64,000 nucleotides of DNA from contig NZ_KE150464.1 in assembly GCF_000411475.1 (NCBI RefSeq), positions 868,001-932,000 on the forward strand. The letters are read 5' to 3'. The position numbers and the translations under genes are program-made. Each line of letters opens with the position of its first letter. The first letter of the stretch is position 1. Positions 60,633-64,000 of the stretch are shown in pieces. The stretch is from Streptococcus sp. HPH0090. GTDB lineage: Bacteria; Bacillota; Bacilli; Lactobacillales; Streptococcaceae. The notes beneath the pieces were generated by a model. That model saw only the letters and a program-made list of their open reading frames with translations, did not search any database and was not told the DNA's origin.

Positions 60633-63038
60633 TTAACGCACTTCTGCGTCTACTTTTTCTTCGAGTGATGCTTGGATTTTTTCCATGTAGCGTGCGACTT
60701 CTTCGTCAGTCAAGCTATCTTCTGGATTTTGGAAGGTCAAGCTATAAGCCATTGACTTCATACCAAGTCCTAGTTTTTCACCTGAGAAGACATCAAAGAG
60801 TTTGATATCTGTCAAGCGTTTCACACCTGCAGATTTGATGGCATCAACCACATCTTGGTGAGTCACTTCTGCTTTGAGGAGAAGGGCGATATCACGGCTG
60901 ACTACTGGGAATTTAGTAATTTCCACAAATGGAGTAGCTGGTTGAAGAGCTGCCTCAATAGCAGACAAGTTCAATTCTGCCACATAAGTTTCAGGGACAT
61001 CATAAACCTTAGCTGTCACAGGGTGCACTTGTCCGAGGAAACCAAGAACTTGGTCACCGAGTGAGATCAAGGCTGTACGACCTGGGTGGAGGCTAGCAAT
61101 TTCAGAGGTTGCTGTATAAGTCACTTCCAATCCTAGGCGAGTAAAGAGGGCTTCAAGGATTCCCTTAGCATAGAAGAAGTCAACTGGAACAGCTGCAGTT
61201 TGGAAGTCTTTTTCAGCGACTAAACCTGTCAAAGCAAAGGCAAAGCTATTGATTTCGTTTGGCAATTCTTCTTTTGGATTTCCTGTTTGTTCAAAGACTT
61301 TTCCAATCTCGTAAAGAGCCAAGTCTTTGTTCTTACGCGCTACATTGTAGGCAACTGTATCCAAAATACCTGAAACCATATTTTGACGGAGAACTGAACG
61401 GTCCACGGTCATTGGCCACATGAGCTCTGTTAAGTTGCTTGGCTGAATCGTAAACTCAACGGCTTTTTCAGGAGTTGTCAGAGCGTAGGTAATGATTTCA
61501 GTCACTCCTGCTCCTTCAGCAATGGTACGAACTTGACGACGGAGTTTTTGGGTCGCAGTCAACTCACCTGCTGTCCCATCGTCTTTTGGAAGACTAGTTG
61601 GCAAGCGGTCATACCCATAGATACGTGCGATTTCTTCAAAGAGATCCGCTTCAATGGTGATATCCCAACGACGACGAGGGACGCTGACAGTAAAGCGATT
61701 TGCATTTCCAGAAAGGCCAAATCCAAGGCGACGGAAGACATCTTCGACATCTGCGTAGGAAAGCTCTGTTCCAAGGACACGGTTGACGTCTGCAAGGGTT
61801 GAGGAAACTTCCACATCAGAAGTATCAAGCTGACCTGCTGAAACAATACCTTTACGAACAGTTGCTCCTGCAAGTTCAGCAATCATGCTGGCTGCCGCAT
61901 CAAGGGCTTCATTGACTGTTGCCACATTGATTCCTTTTTCAAAGCGAGAAGATGATTCGGAACGAAGGTTGAGACGACCACTAGTCTTACGGATAGATTT
62001 GCCATTGAAGACAGCTGCTTCAAGGACGACACGACTAGAGTTTTCAGAGATTTCTGTAGCTTGACCGCCCATGACACCGGCAAGAGCTACTGGTTTGTTC
62101 GCAACTGTAATCACGAGGTCATTTGTTTCTAACTCACGCTCTTCACCGTCCAAGGTTACTAATTTTTCACCAGCACGCGCTTCACGTACACGGATGTCAG
62201 TCCCTTCAAAGGTATCCAAGTCAAAGGCATGCATAGGCTGACCAAAGTAAAGTAGGATGTAGTTGGTCACGTCAACGACATTGTTGATCGGACGAATACC
62301 TTCGTTCATGAGGAGGTTTTGCAACCATTGCGGACTTGGTGCGATGGTCACATTATCCAGGATACGGGCAGCATAGTAAGGAGCCTTATCTGTGTCAATG
62401 CTGACAGAAAGAGCATCCGCTGCAGCTTGGTCTGTTTCTGTTAAACTGAATTCCTTAAAGTTGACTGCCTTGTCATAGATGGCTGCCACTTCATGTGCAA
62501 CTCCACGCATAGAAAGAGCGTCCGCACGGTTAGGGGTGATGGAAAGTTCGATAATTTCATCATCCAAGTCTAGATAAGAGAAGACTTCATCTCCTGGAAC
62601 GGCATCTTGAGGCAAGATTTGGATCCCATCTGCAAATTCCTTTGGTACAACGGAGTCAGAAATACCTAACTCACCAAGTGAACAGATCATCCCGAGTGAC
62701 TCTAAGCCACGGATTTTCCCTTTTTTAATCTTGTAGTTATCTGCGATACGAGCACCTGGAAGAGCCACCATGACCTTGATGCCTGCACGCACATTTGGTG
62801 CTCCACAGACGATTTGACGAGCTTCTTCTTCACCCACATTGACTTGGCAGACATGCAAGTGTGTTTCTGGTACATCTTCGCAAGACAAGACTTCTCCGAC
62901 GACAATTTTTGAGAGACCAGCAGCTGGTGATTCCACACCTTCTACTTCGATCCCTGTGGTTGACATTTTTTCAGCCAACTCATCTGATGGTACATCAATG
63001 TCCACCAATTCTTTTAACCATTTATATGATACTAACAT
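60633..63038 (-). CDS. pheT: Phenylalanyl-tRNA synthetase beta subunit
   Basis: An 801-residue beta subunit. Order: tRNA-binding (EMAP-like) domain at about 40-150, B3/B4 editing domain in the middle, B5 at about 400-480 and a C-terminal anticodon-binding FDX domain. The start at 63038 gives the family N-terminus [11 protein letters not shown]; an ATG at 63050 is in frame. No strong Shine-Dalgarno is seen, which is unusual here. It is separated from pheS by 128 bp. Confidence 0.95.
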   Translation of the reverse strand: MLVSYKWLKELVDIDVPSDELAEKMSTTGIEVEGVESPAAGLSKIVVGEVLSCEDVPETHLHVCQVNVGEEEARQIVCGAPNVRAGIKVMVALPGARIADNYKIKKGKIRGLESLGMICSLGELGISDSVVPKEFADGIQILPQDAVPGDEVFSYLDLDDEIIELSITPNRADALSMRGVAHEVAAIYDKAVNFKEFSLTETDQAAADALSVSIDTDKAPYYAARILDNVTIAPSPQWLQNLLMNEGIRPINNVVDVTNYILLYFGQPMHAFDLDTFEGTDIRVREARAGEKLVTLDGEERELETNDLVITVANKPVALAGVMGGQATEISENSSRVVLEAAVFNGKSIRKTSGRLNLRSESSSRFEKGINVATVNEALDAAASMIAELAGATVRKGIVSAGQLDTSDVEVSSTLADVNRVLGTELSYADVEDVFRRLGFGLSGNANRFTVSVPRRRWDITIEADLFEEIARIYGYDRLPTSLPKDDGTAGELTATQKLRRQVRTIAEGAGVTEIITYALTTPEKAVEFTIQPSNLTELMWPMTVDRSVLRQNMVSGILDTVAYNVARKNKDLALYEIGKVFEQTGNPKEELPNEINSFAFALTGLVAEKDFQTAAVPVDFFYAKGILEALFTRLGLEVTYTATSEIASLHPGRTALISLGDQVLGFLGQVHPVTAKVYDVPETYVAELNLSAIEAALQPATPFVEITKFPVVSRDIALLLKAEVTHQDVVDAIKSAGVKRLTDIKLFDVFSGEKLGLGMKSMAYSLTFQNPEDSLTDEEVARYMEKIQASLEEKVDAEVR

Positions 63039-63166
63039 AATTCTGAGCATAAGATCCCAATCAGCGAGATCTTTTCAATTCCTTTCTTTTTCTTCGAGTC
63101 AGTCGTTCCTATTGCTACACTATAAAAAATGAGGACGACTTGTAGGATTGTGTTTAGGTTTCAATC

Positions 63167-64000
63167 TTATTTAAACTGTTCTGAGAAGCGGACATCGCCT
63201 TGGTAGAATCCACGGATATCGTTAATTCCGTAACGAAGCATGGCTACACGCTCTTGACCAAGACCAAAGGCAAAACCAGAGTAAACACTTGTATCAATCC
63301 CACTCATTTCAAGGACACGTGGGTGAACCATGCCGGCACCCATAATCTCAATCCAACCTGTTTTCTTACATACATTACAGCCATCTCCACCACACTTGAA
63401 GCATGAGACGTCAACCTCAACAGAAGGCTCGGTGAATGGGAAGTAAGATGGACGCAAACGGATTTGACGCTCTTCACCAAACATTTTTTGGACAATCAAC
63501 TGAAGCGTTCCTTGAAGGTCAGCCATAGAGATGTTTTTTCCTACAACCAAACCTTCTATTTGGTGAAATTGGTGACTGTGGGTTGCATCGTCTGTATCAC
63601 GACGGAAAACACGTCCTGGTGAGATCATCTTCAAAGGACCTTTAGAAAAATCATGGGCATCCATCGCACGCGCCTGAACTGGAGACGTGTGGGTACGGAG
63701 CAAGATTTCTTCTGTGATGTAGAAAGTGTCCTGCATATCACGAGCTGGGTGATCTTTTGGAAGGTTCATACGTTCAAAGTTGTAGTAGTCTTGCTCCACT
63801 TCAAAACCATCCACGACTTGGTAACCCATACCGATGAAGATATCTTCGATTTCTTCACTGGTTTGTGTAAGGACGTGACGGTGACCTGTCGCAACTGGAC
63901 GACCTGGGAGAGTCACATCAATACTCTCACTTGCTAGTTGAGCTGCGACTTTCTTTTCTTCCAAAAGCTTAGCTGTTTCTTCAAAGGCAGCTGTCAAGAT
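63167..64000 (-). CDS. pheS: Phenylalanyl-tRNA synthetase alpha subunit (N-terminus beyond window)
   Basis: The C-terminal 278 codons of the alpha subunit; the frame is open to base 64000 and about 70 residues are missing. Class II motifs are visible ([21 protein letters not shown] and [14 protein letters not shown]). FGLG, the Phe-binding region, ends with an Ala in AFGLG as in wild-type enzymes. A CxxC..CxxC zinc-knuckle-like stretch ([12 protein letters not shown]) is present, as in many streptococcal PheS. Confidence 0.95.
   Translation of the reverse strand: MLTAAFEETAKLLEEKKVAAQLASESIDVTLPGRPVATGHRHVLTQTSEEIEDIFIGMGYQVVDGFEVEQDYYNFERMNLPKDHPARDMQDTFYITEEILLRTHTSPVQARAMDAHDFSKGPLKMISPGRVFRRDTDDATHSHQFHQIEGLVVGKNISMADLQGTLQLIVQKMFGEERQIRLRPSYFPFTEPSVEVDVSCFKCGGDGCNVCKKTGWIEIMGAGMVHPRVLEMSGIDTSVYSGFAFGLGQERVAMLRYGINDIRGFYQGDVRFSEQFK

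Overview
The window looks like a chromosomal segment of a Mitis-group Streptococcus (S. mitis / S. oralis / S. infantis type rather than S. pneumoniae itself). The evidence is low GC, many extended -10 promoters (TGnTATAAT type), a licD-type choline teichoic acid locus, and gene neighbourhoods that match remembered pneumococcal order in blocks (licD3-psr-pheA-aro; ABC-F-cca-dapB-degV-glmM-cdaR-cdaA; whiA-yvcK-rapZ; engB-clpX-dfrA-dpr). The joins between blocks differ from pneumococcus. Nearly all genes are on the minus strand and packed in operons with 1-11 nt overlaps. I saw no tRNA, rRNA, prophage, complete IS or CRISPR array. No gap without a gene exceeds 300 bases.

Layout. 1-2530: teichoic acid genes (membrane polymerase-like protein cut by the window edge, GT2 glycosyltransferase, LicD). 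2684-13102: LCP ligase psr followed upstream by a complete shikimate / Phe-Tyr block (pheA, aroK, aroA, a YlbF-like protein, tyrA, aroC, aroB, aroE, aroD) that starts with an rRNA methyltransferase gene. 13304-17292: a two-gene ABC exporter and a divergent cytoplasmic alpha-amylase under a MalR/LacI-type operator. 17339-20390: dnaD-like, metA, apt, small membrane protein. 20390-28782: ABC-F, cca, dapB, a 112-bp tandem hairpin repeat, degV, DUF1149, then the c-di-AMP operon cdaA-cdaR-glmM. 28917-36313: ferredoxin-NADP reductase (+), whiA-yvcK-rapZ, ridA, engB-clpX-small membrane protein-dfrA, dpr. 36462-40873: heterodimeric multidrug-type ABC exporter and tpiA. 40991-44596: rlmCD with a divergent APH(3')-like kinase gene broken by a frameshift, recX, ntdP. 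44674-50954: queH, MFS transporter, a 177-bp structured repeat, asnS, aminotransferase, tseB-like gene, FMN reductase. 51010-54601: tacL-like teichoic acid ligase, birA, ackA. 54652-64000: methyltransferase, pyrG with a CTP-type attenuator, rpoE, a Nat-like ABC pair, pheT and the 3' part of pheS.

The most interesting signals are non-coding. Four genes (the rlmI-like gene at 13102, rlmCD at 42358, the APH-like gene at 42414, tseB at 50137) have a good -10 box placed only 6-7 nt before the start codon, so their mRNAs should be leaderless. Two of these four encode rRNA methyltransferases, and two of the promoters are back to back within 55 bp. Also notable are a 112-bp tandem unit whose hairpin architecture appears kept while its stem sequence changes, a 177-bp inverted-repeat element, a pyrG leader with a GGGC start and attenuator, and a slippery TTTAAAA at the exact point where the APH-like frame breaks.

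All calls are by eye from sequence and from knowledge of families; no searches were run. Comparisons with pneumococcal gene order are from memory.
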